From: Sipunculus nudus
Lineage: Eukaryota > Annelida > Sipuncula > Golfingiida > Sipunculidae
Assembly: GCA_026874595.1 (NCBI GenBank)
Contig: CM049310.1
Span: forward strand, 2,480,001-2,544,000
Direction: 5' to 3'
Length of the DNA stretch: 64,000 bases
A program made the translations under genes and the position numbers. Of the stretch, positions 1 through 12,900 are shown piece by piece. Below the pieces are notes generated by a model. The model did not search any database and was not told where the DNA came from. It saw only the letters and a program-made list of their open reading frames with translations. The stretch's first letter is position 1. Every line of letters starts with the position of its first letter.

Positions 1-3000
1 CATTCACCTTTAAAAGCATTTTTAGTTGTAATATATCCAAACATCTTAATTGTATCCCTAGACAAAGTCGGGGATACTATGGTTTTATATGACTTTTCAG
101 CCGCCGTCACCGCCGCAGGTAAATCTTGTCTGCGCGATAACTCAAAAAATATTTCAGAATATTTTCAAAAAATAAATCTTTACCAATCTAGACATGTACA
201 TAGATATAAGTGAGAGGATGAAGCCTAAATGGGGTCATGACCTTTACTGGGAGAGTGACCTTGACCTGAAAAATGCCCAAATATTGGTGAAAATCACACA
301 AATTCTTAAATAACTCAAGAAAGCTTGCATGGACTGATCCAAAAATCAAGTTGACCGAAGATCTTAGATGGCGTTGTCGTGTACCGGAACCTCGTGGCGC
401 CACCTATTGTTCTTTTCTTGTTTTCGCGCTTTTGAATACCCTCATCATTGCCACTTGACATTCCTTTGAGCATTATGTAAAAAAACAAATGGACAGAATT
501 CTTTCATAATATGCAAAAACATAGATATGGGTTATGGGCTGAGGTTTATATTTAAATTGGGGTCATGAACTTAACCATGAGAGTGGACTTGACCTTGAAT
601 AATTCCATATTTGGGGAAACTTACACAAATTCTTAAATATCTCAAGAAAGGATGCATGGATTGGTCCAAACAACACAAATTGATCGAAGATCATGGATAT
701 CTTTCTCTTCTGCGGGAGACAGTTGGTGCCAACTTTTATCCTTTTTTTGTATTCGCGCCCTTTAAAGGCGGTTTCACACCGGATGGGTGCGAACGAATGT
801 GACACGAACGAATATTATGTGCCTCCGACTACAATTCTACAATTCTGCCGCATCCGGAATACATAGGTTTTATGGGCCCTACAGAAAAAATGTCGATTAT
901 TTCTGAACTTGTAAAATGATTTTCTCATTCATTTGAAGTTTATCTCTGAGTGTACTGACTTTTTTTTCCCGCCTTAAAATCTCCTGAAATAATTAACTTA
1001 TATCATACCTTGCTGAAATAATGGCAAGTTTATAAACCCAGGGTTGGTTGATTTAAATAATTTGATTTAAAACACTTTTTAAAGTTAGGATTATTAATAG
1101 CTAAAATTATTTATTTAATTTTTCTTTTCCAGAAAATATAAATTATGTAATTCATGTGAAAATTCGTGTTTGAAAATATATTCGATCCGGGTTTAATTGA
1201 AAAAATTTTTTGGGTCTTGCTAGGTACAGGGCTATAGTTATGTGTTCACAGGTGACAAATATTTACCACTGACTGGACCAAGACTCCAATTTTAACTTGC
1301 ATTTAAAAATAATTGCCCAACCTGTTGTTTCAACAGAATAGATTCCATCACATCTCCTATTGATCAAGAATAAATGAAAGTTTGAATCACCCAGTGAAAT
1401 TTGATTCATATATGATTTTCATATGTGCCAATATGATTTAGAACAGTCTGCGCACAGCTTAGAAACGTCTGTTTATATGCAAAACGTTGATCTATTAAGT
1501 CATACAATAATAATATAAATAATGACATATAAAAAAAGTTATTGTCCTATGAATTATTCTATATTTATCGCAGGTCATTTCATTTGCTGAGGAGGGGTTG
1601 GGGAATGAACACCAGCCCTAGATAATGTTGCTAATTTGTGCTCATAGCGCTTAACACAGCTGACTTATACTATGGAAACTGGACAATTAAGTCTGTATTA
1701 TTCATATTCATCATTTCAGGGAATGAAGTGTTTTGTTGAGATTATCCTACACATATAAAAAAGTCGACATTTTTCCCCCGACTGTGAATGAAAAAAGTAG
1801 TCAAGCTGCAATTAAAACCCCCTTTGGTTAAAATATAACCCCCCCCCCCCCCATACATCTATATATTATATAAAAAGAAGCCGTATTTAAATTGAAAAAT
1901 CATTGGAACTAAATTAAAAAAGTTATAAATATCTGTTTATATCTGTTCGTATAGATGTGTATGCACCAATATGACATAAAGAGTTTTATTTTTCGTTCGC
2001 ACAGCAAATTTTCGTTCGGACATAAATTTCGTTCGGACACATCCGGTGTGAAACCGCCTTAATACCCCCACCTTGCCACTTGACAGCACTGAGAGCATTA
2101 TAAGTCATAAACTAATGATTTCTTTCATTTTTTACATAGATATGGCCGGGTTTTGGATGAGGTATAATTTTAAATTTGGGTCACGACCTTACCATGAGAG
2201 AGGCCTTAACTTTTAACATTTCCATATTTGTTTAAAATCATACAAATTCTTTAAATCTCAAGAAAGGATGCATTGATTTTTCCAAAAGTCAAGTTAACTG
2301 AAGATCTTGGATAGCTTTTTCGTATGCGGGAGACAGGTGGCGCCATCTTTTATCCTTTCCTTGTTTTTGTGCCCTTTAATACCCCCATCATTGCCGCGTG
2401 ATAGTATAGGCCCACTGTGAGCATTATAAATAAAAAAATAATGGACAGATTTCTTTCACATTATGCACATGCATAGATATGAGTTATAAAGGATGAAGCC
2501 TATTTAAATTAGGGTCATGAACGAAATAAAAGATGTCATATGATAAGTTGTCGAAAGAGTTTGAAAACCTGTGACCTTGAATTTTACCTTCAAGGTCAAA
2601 TCTGGTGATAAAAAAGGTTTTTTTTTTAAAACCCCATAACCTTTGAAGAACTCTATCTTTTTTCTTAAAATGTAACACACAGATTGTTTCCACCAAGATC
2701 TCCGACATCTTTGAAGACTAGTGACCTTGACCCTGCTTTTCAAGGTCAAATAGGCGGAAACATAGGATTTTTGTTAACCCCATAACTTTTGAAAAAGAGT
2801 ATTTCTTTTCTTTGAATCTGATACACAAATTGTTTTCACTAAACTCTTAGAGTTTTTCGCAGATTGGTGACCTTCAGCTTTGTGTTCAAAGTCAAATCTG
2901 GGAATATGTTTTTTACCCCCTTAGCATGCATCTGTTTTCTTCATTTTTGACATACACTCACAAAATATTTCCTCCAATATCTCGGATTTTTTTTTTTCAA

Positions 3001-3110
3001 GACTAGTGACCTTGACCTTGGTTTGAAGGTCGAACCTGAAGAAACCCTTTCGGCCTTGGTCTTCTCAAGTGACAGTGTATGCTTCTGGGGATGGGGGCCT
3101 CTTTTGGTAG
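1..3110. repeat. Dispersed repeat of ~0.15-0.35-kb monomers (interrupted at 766-2,059)
   Basis: Recurring phrases such as GACCTTGACCTTGAAT, CTCAAGAAAG.TGCATGGATTG and GTGGCGCCACCTA return several times. From about 2,570 to 3,050 a shorter monomer (about 145 bp) with TGACCTTGA and CAAGGTCAAA arms repeats four times. A related copy lies at 19,345-20,085. No coding capacity seen; short frames in it are chance. Confidence 0.7.
766..2059. mobile_element. Harbinger-like non-autonomous DNA transposon (MITE)
   Basis: Perfect 20-bp terminal inverted repeats, AGGCGGTTTCACACCGGATG at 766-785 and its reverse complement at 2,040-2,059, flanked by TAA on both sides (763-765, 2,060-2,062). The empty site survives in a sister monomer near 2,366 (GCCCTTTAATACCCC), which confirms the insertion. 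Subterminal CGAACGAA motifs occur inside both ends. No transposase frame, so it was mobilised in trans. A 3-bp TWA duplication is typical of PIF/Harbinger; the classification is inference. A poly-C run sits near 1,841-1,852. Confidence 0.82.
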
Positions 3111-3334
3111 GGGGTATGTGTTAATTGTCTGGGGAAACTATGGCATCTCCGATGCCAAGAAATTTCTAAATACAATTTATGTTTCTGCAATTTATAGTAC
3201 TTGTCTGTAAAGGACATGAAACATTTTCACGCGTGCACCAGCTCTGTCTCGGTGTTTTGATTCAAGTCGGAACACTTTATTGATGATCTTACTTCTATTT
3301 TAGGCAGATTATTTCTAATTTTTTAACATGTTCT

Positions 3335-5985
3335 AGTAACTGGTGACTTGAATTTTAATTTTTTACAAGGTAATGCAAACAGTGCATTACATGATTTATG
3401 TTATATTTATGCTTTAACAAATTTAGTTGATGAACCAACGATTTATCATAAAACTGGCAACTCGCATATTGATGTGATACTCACCAATCATAAATCCAGT
3501 TTTCTTCATACTGGAACCGTTAATACTCATATCAGTGATGGGCACATGCTGGTGTATACTGCGATGAGATGCAGTGCCCCAAGGGTACCTGCAAGGACTG
3601 TCTGTATACTATCGCAGTTCCAAACATTTTAATGATAGAGACCCATGCATGTTTCAGAAGCTTTCACTGATGTTGGCGACATCTTCTGGGTGATATCTAA
3701 ACTACTGGCAGAAGTTTTGGATACCCATGAACCCATTACGAAAAAAGTTATAAAGATTTAAACATAAGCCTTTTATGGGCAGTGCTTTTAAGAAAGCCAT
3801 ACTTAACAAGAGGCGACTCTGGAGACGATACAAGAAATATCCAAATCCCAAAACTTTTGAAGCATACAGATCAATCTCAACGGAATCTGACTATACGTTA
3901 AAACTCTATTAAAGATTATTTTAAGGTTAAAACAGAAAATGGGCCCCAGAATGTAGACTTCTGGCCTACAAGTAAACCTTTTATGACCAACAAAGGAGCT
4001 GCCTGTGCGCGTACACAGGAGCTCATGATTGAACATGATCATGTTGTTGTGACTGACCCTATAAACGTATCTGACATTATGAAAACTTTTTATATAATAT
4101 AGCTGCTCACATTGGAGCAGATTTTAGTGAACCTGAATATGATTATAATGTCAAAGGTTGTGTAGATCAGTCAATCTCACATTTTAGTAACCACCAGAGT
4201 AAAAATGTAATTGAAAGTGATTTTGCTATGTGTAATATGTTCTCATATATCACTAAAAATGACATATTACGAACTATTTACAATCCTGATTCTAAGAAGG
4301 CCACTGGTTATGATGACCTATCTGCTAAAGTTCTTAAGATTGCCAGTCCTATTTTTCATATTCCACTTACTGTTTTCTTATACACTTGCATTAGAAGCAG
4401 GGTCTTTCCAAATTTGATGAAATATGCAAGTGTCACACCGGTTTTTAAAAAGGATTAACCTCTTATAAAGAAAAACTACCGTCCGGTCAGTATCTTGACT
4501 TCTATTTCAAAGGTTTTTGAAAAAACTGATAGCAAATCAGCTAGAAACGTTTCAAAATCAAATACTTCATCCATTTATTTCTGCATTTAGAAAAAAAACA
4601 TGGTCGTCAGTCTGTCCTCCTGCGACAGGCATTGACAGAGGCGGGTACATCGGTACTGAGCTGATTGACTTGTCAAAGGCGTTTGACTGTTTGCCTTTTT
4701 CACTTCTTATTGGAAAACTAAATGCATATGGTATGTACTACAGTGCTGTACAGCTTCTTACTATAGCTATCTTACAGAACGGAAACAACGCGTCAGACTT
4801 TCTAACACATATAGTGACTGATTTGATATTGAAAGGACGTTCCTGAGGGCTCGGTTCTGGAACCAGCCCTATTTAACATTTTTTTCAAATGACATATATG
4901 GTTCATTAAACTTGCTGATCTGTCAAATTATGCCGATAATAATACTATTTCTCTCATTGATAATAGCATAGACAAAATCAGACATGTCCTCACTTCTGAA
5001 TGTAAGATATTTATAGAATGGTTCCATATCAATTTAATGGAAGCTAATCCTGATAAATTCCAGGTAATGCTTCTTTCTAGACCCAACGTATCCAGTGATT
5101 TCAGTATCAACATTAACAATACCACCTTGAACAGTGAAGCTTGTGTTAAACTACTTGGCATTAACATAGATAAACATATAAATTTTAAATGTCATGTAAA
5201 TCAACTTTGTATAAAGGCTGCACGGCAAATTGGTGCTTTATACAGAATACATCGCATCCTAGACAGAGATGCTAAACTAACTATTGTCCGTTTTTTTTTA
5301 TACAATCAAACTTTAATCATTGTTTCATCATTTGGCATTTCTGTGGACAGACACCTATACAATCAAGATGGAGCGCATCTTAAAGCGGGCACTACGCCTG
5401 TTTGATTGAGACTTAAATACTGACCACACTGACCTCTTGAATAAATACAATTTTGATAACCTAGAACTACTAAGACTTAAGACTATCGTTACTGAAATCT
5501 ATAAAATTAAACATGATCTTTCCCCAGTATATCTTCGAAATTTTTACCAAGAAGTGTGTACATCATACAACACTCGACAAAAATCTGATAATAAATTACC
5601 ACTAGTTAAAACTACAAATTATGGTCCACATTCATTGTAATACTTCTCTAGTACAATTTGAAATTCCCTGCCTGTTGAATGTAAACAAACCGATTTTTTA
5701 TAAGTAATAATAGCTAAGTGGCAGGGTATAAAATGCAAGTGTCATATGTGTAAACACTAAAATCAAATTTCCTTTTGTATGTTATTAAGATATGCTACAT
5801 GTACTTCTGCATGCAGTAATTAATTCATCACATATTTTATATTTTAATTTATACATTCTCTCAATGTGTATGCTTGTACGGGTTATGCTCTGTTCGGTTA
5901 TCAATAGCCTTTGGCTAAAGTTATTTTGTTTTTAAAACCGACAGAAAATAAAGATTTATTATGTTATTTTATGTTATGATGTTAA
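3335..5985 (+). pseudogene. Broken non-LTR (LINE) retrotransposon
   Basis: Scattered frames together show the tail of an apurinic-type endonuclease (GDLN-like at 3,342, then HIDVILTN and ISDGHM), a reverse transcriptase (KKATGYDDLSAK about 4,290; NYRPVSIL about 4,475; LIDLSKAFDCLP about 4,660; catalytic-box remnant YADN at 4,929-4,940) and a thumb region (KLLGINIDKHINF about 5,145). Several stops and frameshifts separate them, YADD has become YADN, and the 5' end is missing. The 3' end has AATAAA and an ATTTTATGTT-type tail near 5,950-5,985. The motif set resembles Jockey/CR1-group elements; the exact clade is uncertain. Confidence 0.82.
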
Positions 5986-6375
5986 TCACATTACATAAAA
6001 AAAACTAATTCAAGAAAGATCTTCCAAAGTTCTCCCTTTCCTGAAGCTATATAAGTTGTTATATAGCTTTATTTTTATGTGAGGCTGCTAGCCGTTGAAA
6101 TATCCTTGTTACAATGACCAATTTTGGACCAGTGAAAAATTATTCAAACTATTTAGGACAAAGTATTAAAATATTTAATGCAATATACCATTACTTTAAA
6201 AACATGCGATGGGGCTAGTAGTAGGTTACATTGGAAACTTTCACTTAATAAGACTCGAACCCGGTGATTAGGAATCTGAGCAGTTTATATATATATAGCG
6301 AGCAAAATAGGCGTTCACATTAAAGACACCGAGGGACCATTGCTGTTGGATTGAACATTTTTGTTTGCCTTACAG
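5986..6375. other. Sequence between LINE and exon 1
   Basis: AT-rich, with a short TATATATATA tract near 6,287. It ends in the exon 1 acceptor TTACAG. I see no signal-peptide exon or clear promoter here. Confidence 0.5.
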
Positions 6376-6963
6376 GTTGCAGTAAAGCAGACATTGCTTT
6401 TGTGTTGGATTCAAGTGGATCTATTAATAAAGGGATACCCTCTGGGACACAGACTACAAACTGGGACAAAATCCTGAATTACGTCAAATCAATTGTGAAT
6501 GGTCTGACCATTGGGCCAAACAACCATCAGGTGGCGCTCATTAACTACGGCAACAAGGCCAAACTGAACTTTACTCTAAACCAGTATTCAACCATAGGCC
6601 CACTAATACAAGCTATTGATCAGGTTCCGTGGAAAGACGAACAGACGAACACCTCAGGGGCTTTATTTCGCATGAATACGGACTTATTTAACTCCGCGAA
6701 TGGAGACCGCGCAGACGCAGCGAACATCGCCCTCGTCATCACAGATGGCGCTAGCAACTTGGACCAGGACTTGCTCGCGCAGTACGCGGACGCGGCTCAG
6801 ACCCGTATTGAAGTGTTTGTAATCGGTATCACCACGGCAGTTGATAACACTGAGCTAAAAGCCATTGCCAGCAACCCAGATGACTTTTATATGAGAAAAC
6901 TGGACAACTTTGATCAGCTGACAAACTACATCAATTTGCTTCAGTCTGCCGCCTGCAATGTTG
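6376..6963 (+). CDS. Exon 1: von Willebrand factor A domain
   Basis: One 588-nt exon, acceptor TTACAG at 6370-6375 and donor G|GTAAGG at 6963/6964, phase 1-1. It encodes a complete VWA domain of 196 residues. The metal-ion-dependent adhesion site is intact: D-x-S-x-S at residues 12-16 (FVLDSSGSI), the Thr of TNTSGAL near residue 93, and the Asp of VITDG at residue 124. Cys 2 and Cys 194 flank the fold, as in many extracellular VWA domains, and could pair. Two N-glycosylation sequons are visible (NFT near 66, NTS near 92). An intact MIDAS implies divalent-cation-dependent ligand binding. An open frame continues about 130 nt beyond the donor, but it runs into GT/GC and poly-G sequence, so I end the exon at the consensus donor. 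Confidence 0.92.
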
Positions 6964-9900
6964 GTAAGGGATGCTTTGTCTCTCCACAAGGTGGCGCCCT
7001 TACGAATTACACTGCCATCGCTCGCGCAGACGACAAGCCTTGGTTTGTGTGCGCGCGCGTGTGTGTGTGTTTGTTGGGGGGGGGGGGGGGTCTGGACTAG
7101 ATTAAACTGTAAATTATTTGTGCCGTCTTTGCATATTAAAGGTATATATTAGTACGACTAATTAAAAGGTATGACAATAATATTTTAGCCTTTTTAGAAA
7201 AGGCGGTTTAAAATTCTGGGCAAAGAAAAATTGAATTTAAGAAAAATATAATCAGGTAAAAATTCAGATATTTTTCTCATTCCTAAGAACCTTGTTATAT
7301 GTTAAACACCAATACCAGTGGCTCAGTTTCTGCTTACTGATATATACGGTGGGAATTTGGATATACAAAATATTAGACCCAGTTGTGGCTCTGGTCCTGC
7401 CACAGGTGCCACAGGTCCCTGCCTTCATTTATCTAGCAGACTGGGAGTAGGCTACACCTGATGTTGGGTGCTTATCCCAGTGCCCATGTGCAGATTGTTT
7501 CAAGCAGTACATGCATATGTTACATCACACTGGTGTGAGTGTCCTGTAACTCTGGATACACAGGACCACTCCCTACAGGCAGCTTGTTACCAAGGTGACA
7601 CACTGGATTGTTTCAGCTTGCCAGGCACATGTATCACATTTCAGCTGGGTGGGCCAGCGGGTAAGTTGGCACCGATGATGTAACACATGCAGTCACATAT
7701 GGTTAGCCTGAAACAATCACCAGCCAATTACCTGGGGCTAAGCCACAGGCTAAATGTACCCAAAGTGGGTACAACATTGTCACCTGCATGCGCTCCTGTC
7801 CGCTAGATAAATGAAGGCAGGGACCTGTGGCTCCTTTTTTTAAAACAGAGCCACAACTGGGTCTAACAAAATATAAGCTTTGTAAATTGGTGTTACGCAG
7901 AGTGAACAGGGCAAAACTTGCATGCATGTATTGTCAGTTCAGCTGAGCATCATGGGCCATGGGTCACTTCTTTCTGCAGGCTCTGCTGTGAGTTTCTGTT
8001 CAAGTAATCCATGTTTGAATGGAGCGACATGCATCTCTACAACTACTGGTTATACCTGTCAGTGTGCTTCTGGTTTTGTTGGGTCAACCTGTGCCACACG
8101 TAAGTTTGGTTTATGGCGATGGAATTTTTTATTTATTAGGGACTAAAATGTTAGCTATATCTGATAGTACAGTTTAGTCAACACCCCACATATGATCTCG
8201 GGGGGGGGGGGGGGGGGGTTTATAAACTCAAAACAACATGTACTTGTAAAAGGGAGAAAATCTATAATAATCTTGGATATCTCATTTTATTTAGACCAAA
8301 ATTTAGTCATGGTAAGCTAATACACAAATATGGTCATATTTTAAATATGGGTAATCCCTTAATACCAAAATAGTACACAATGACATGTCATTTTAAATAC
8401 AGTCCTAGTTTTTACTGCTTGTATCATGGCAGCTATATTTGCCTGTCTTCTTGGACCAAAACACTCAATAACTGACGTAAAAAGCACCTCCTGTTGCCTA
8501 AATGTTGTGGTTATGTTCTATATAATATATTTATACAATGATGCACAAGTTTCAATACAACAATCCCCACAGAACTGATAAAACTGATGCATTTTCCAGA
8601 AAATATGATCCTATATCACGTACAAACACCACTAATCTCTATATATGGGCAGGGGATGAAAAAGGTGACCTGTCTTAGGTCATGAGATGTTTCATTGCTG
8701 AAGGTGCTTAGAATCTGGGCTATGTGCCAGATCAACACCAAAATCTAATTGATCCTTCCTTAGCCCATACCCAAAATGCCCTGAAAATTTCCTGAGATTC
8801 ATGATTGTGTGAGTGACCTTTACATTGTGAACAATCATACTTGTGTTGGGTCATCAGTCATCTATGTTAAGTTACTCACTTTTCTAAGTATTTTGGCCTT
8901 TGTGTGTGTGTTCAATTATTAACCTATAATTTATTCATGAATGCCACAGAGGTTGTTGGAGCCTGTGTCAGCAATCCCTGCCTGAACGGTGGTATCTGTA
9001 CCACTACATCAACTGGCTTTGTCTGCAACTGTCTGTTTGGTTACACTGGAACAACCTGTAACATCGGTAACATAATATTTTATATATCTCTGTTAAATGA
9101 CTTGGACAGTTCAGCTGAACAGTGCTTGTGAAACTAAGTGTAAATTAATTGAAAACATTGGCTAGTTATTTGTAGTTAATCTGGTCACAGCAAATTAACT
9201 ATGCACTTGTTATTGTACATCCTTTTTAATATTGTCAATTTAAGTGGTTGGTTTTAGCTACCATGTGGCTTTTAATGATTGGTTTGCATAAATGATTCTG
9301 TAACCAATTGGAATTGGTGTTTAGATACAAAATAAGAATTATTTTGCAGACATGCAGTATTTTGGAGGTTGATTAATATTCAGTGGCTGTGATATAAAAG
9401 TTGCTGTTAGATTTGTTGTCATAAGACTCCCTAAATGTTATGAAAAGTAAAAGTAGTCCGTAGTGCCATGTAGTGTATGATAAACTTCATTTCTTAAAAT
9501 GTATGCTGTCACATGAAATGAAAAACTGTACTGGGTGGTGAATCGTTATGGTGTGTTTTAATATTTTAACATATTTTAATATCTTTTCCAGCCCCTAACA
9601 ATCCCTGCTTGAGCAACCCGTGTTTGAATGGTGGAATATGTACATTCAGCTCCAGCAACTACCAGTGCTCTTGTCCAGTAGGGTTTACAGGCACAAGATG
9701 TGAAACAGGTAAATACACGAAGGTTTACATCTACACACGATTATACACCAGTTTACTCAAGTCTTGAGGTAGCACGCTTTGTGTACAGACTTCAGTTTGC
9801 TTTACAAAAGCCTAATTCAGTTTAATCAAGGAAAGGTGAGTTAGCTGTTCAGACTTGGTTGTTAATTCTGATTAACAGTGCTGCTAAACAATGATATTTT

Positions 9901-12900
9901 TTAGGAGGATTTGGGTTAAATTGTAGCCAAAATGGCCTCACACTCACTAGAAATGGATCTGCCTGTATCCATTAGATATCGGTATAGTTAACTGTACTTA
10001 AGTAAGCTAAAATCTGTAGAGAGGTGGACTACAGTGGGCCGTACAGATGCTCAACAGTTGCATTTTGCAGACCGAGTAATTTGATTCATGATCTGGATTA
10101 TTTGCTAGTGTGGATATGCCCATAGATAAATACTGAATGTTCATGATGAAAGAATCCTTTGTTCATTACCAGCACTATCTTGTGTTCAAAGTGGAAATCA
10201 GGGAGATCTAACATTCAACAAATCTCATTTCTGTACCTCTCTGTAAAACTGGAACCCCCTTTCAGTTTTGGGAGTTAAAAGTCTTGTGAACAAGAAAAAA
10301 AAATGATTCAGGCTGATCTGGGATACTAACAAAAATGTGGAGTGATAAGCAAGCAAATACTGGTAGTTTATGAATAAGCACAATATAAAAGTGAAACTCA
10401 AGACTTGTACATCTTTAAAGCTTGAGCAGATTCATATTCAAATGACAGGCATTTATTTGTCTCAGTCTTATTGTATGACCCAGTGTATAGAAAACCTCAC
10501 GCAAAATTATTTGTGAAAGCTACATATTAAGGATTGATTCATTTATTTGAGAATGCAGAATAGAATACTTGAATAAAAAATAATTATTTCACATTTTTAA
10601 GGTACATTTGTATACTTATAATTGTCAAACATGTGCCTGATAAAATGGCCAGATCGTTGGTGTCTTTTGCGAATATATACCTACAAAATCTTGCTTATTT
10701 ATGGTATCTGTGAATTCTGTTTACATGTAATACCAAAACATTCACATTGTCTAATACTCATGGTAGGTAGTTGTAGTTATCACTTTGAAGCTGAGTCTAT
10801 ATATCAATGTAAAGTTTACTCCTCTTTTGACCTTGCAGCTACCTTTAATCCCTGTAACAGTAACCCCTGTCTGAATGGAGGGGTTTGCACCCAAACATCC
10901 ACCGGGTTTGTGTGCTTATGTGTGAACGGTTTCTCTGGTACTACATGTGCCACGGGTAGGTCACATGACAACACTGCATCAACTCTGAGATACTTGATCT
11001 AGTAATAATAGTAAATATGTTATAATAGCAACAAAAACAGCAATCATAATAATGAAAATACTACTACAACTAACAATAACGATTGAAATTGTATTTGGGT
11101 AATAATAATAATAATGATAATAATAATATTGATTACACCAGTGTGAATAATGATAATATTGAAAAAAATAATGATGATAATAAAAATGATAAATCATTGT
11201 GGTGATGTTGAAATCAATACTAATAATAAAAGTATTAAAAGTAACAAGTGGTAAAAAGCATACTGACCCCTAACATAACTTTATCACGTCTGATCATTAC
11301 CTTGGCCCTGTTAGACCCGTTAAAACTTTCTGACATCACCATCAGAGTATTCCAGGTTCATGTAACATAAATACAAGAAGGCATTATTGCATTGTTCTTT
11401 TACTTTATGTGTAATCATAAGATGACACTTTTACATTTCCTGCAAAAATCATTACACTAATCAATTTATTTTACAGCTCCAAATCCTTGTAACAGCAACC
11501 CTTGCTTGAATGGAGGTGTATGCAGACAGACAGAATCTGAGTTTGCCTGCACATGTTTTAATGGCTTCACCGGAACCACTTGTGCCAGCGGTGAGGAGAC
11601 TGAATCAAAATTCAATTCTATATTTCTTACCACACGGGTGTATGTATATATCATATTGCTAAAATATTATTCAATATTGATGATCCAAAAATCATAAATT
11701 ATGATTCTCATATCTTTATATGGCCTACTGCAATTAGACCTGAGTTTGTCCTAAAATATAGTGATTAAATTTTAGATAATTCTTTCAAAGACAAGTTTAT
11801 CATGATTATTGGTGTTTGCTCCATATCTAGATCAAGAAATTCATCACAGTTCTTCCATTTTTTTAGATGGCTTATTTAGCTGAAAGGTGAATCTCCCTAA
11901 ACCTGATATATAAATGAAGGAAAGATGATTTTCCTCGTGTTGATTCAATATATTGGTTATTATTTACATTTTGTCATCCTAGCTCCTAATGCCTGTGCCA
12001 GCAACCCCTGTCAGAATGGTGGACAGTGCACCTCAGCCTCCTTTGGTTACTTCTGTACCTGTGTGAATGGATTCGCAGGAGCCACATGTAACATTGGTAG
12101 GTTTAAATAAGGCCACAAGCAAAAAAATTAATTATTGTTTTGCAGTCTCTTGCAACAAAAAACATTGTATGAGTGGGAAAATGGTTTTCTTTTTTTTACC
12201 AGTCAAGACACACAATGTTAAGTTTTGCTTAGAAAAATTGCTAAATTAAGACCATTCTCCAAACCTTTAAGGATTCTATCCAGGAATTTGTGTCATACAG
12301 ATGCGCAATTTCATTTTGCAATAAAGGGAAAGGAACGTTAGGTATTGAGTTTATTTTTTACCTAAAGAAGGAGTACTGGTATGTATTTACTTAACAATGG
12401 CATTGCAGCCTGCCATGCCTGAGTGGGAATACATCTGAGTGGGAAGATGCTGTTCAACACTGATTGACCAATCTTTGTAATGCCATTGTCATTACTACTA
12501 CTGAACTGTGATTTTGAATTGATTTCTGGTTACTTATAGTGAATAAAGTACATAATTTTATGTATTACCCTCAAATATTGTCATCTTAAGACATTTGTGA
12601 AAATTTTATCTTTTCCAGCTCCAAGCAACCCCTGTACAAGCAACCCATGTCTGAATGGGGGCACCTGTAACCAAGTCAGCTCAGGGTACACATGTACCTG
12701 TCCCTCTCCATTCTCTGGCACCAACTGCCAAACAGGTAAAGCTTTGCTGGGTATTTGATTATAATATGAATTTACCTGTCATTCTGTAACACTCCAACCA
12801 ACAGTTCACTGACAATTAGTTAATGTTGCAAGATTCATTAGTAAATTCCAGTGGGGTAACAATTTTTTTGCCAAAATTTAATAAATAAACAGTACTTAAA

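Larger units (their letters stand above)
8100..12618. other. Introns 2-7, ordinary
   Basis: Introns of 392-1,130 bp between exons 2 and 8. Visible content is a 19-G run at 8,200-8,218 and an AAT/ATA-rich stretch at about 10,995-11,240. No further coding or RNA features recognised. Confidence 0.6.

Noticed and set aside
6964-7100. Continuation of the VWA exon reading frame past the donor
   Set aside because: A consensus donor precedes it and the frame enters GT/GC and poly-G simple sequence; treated as intron.
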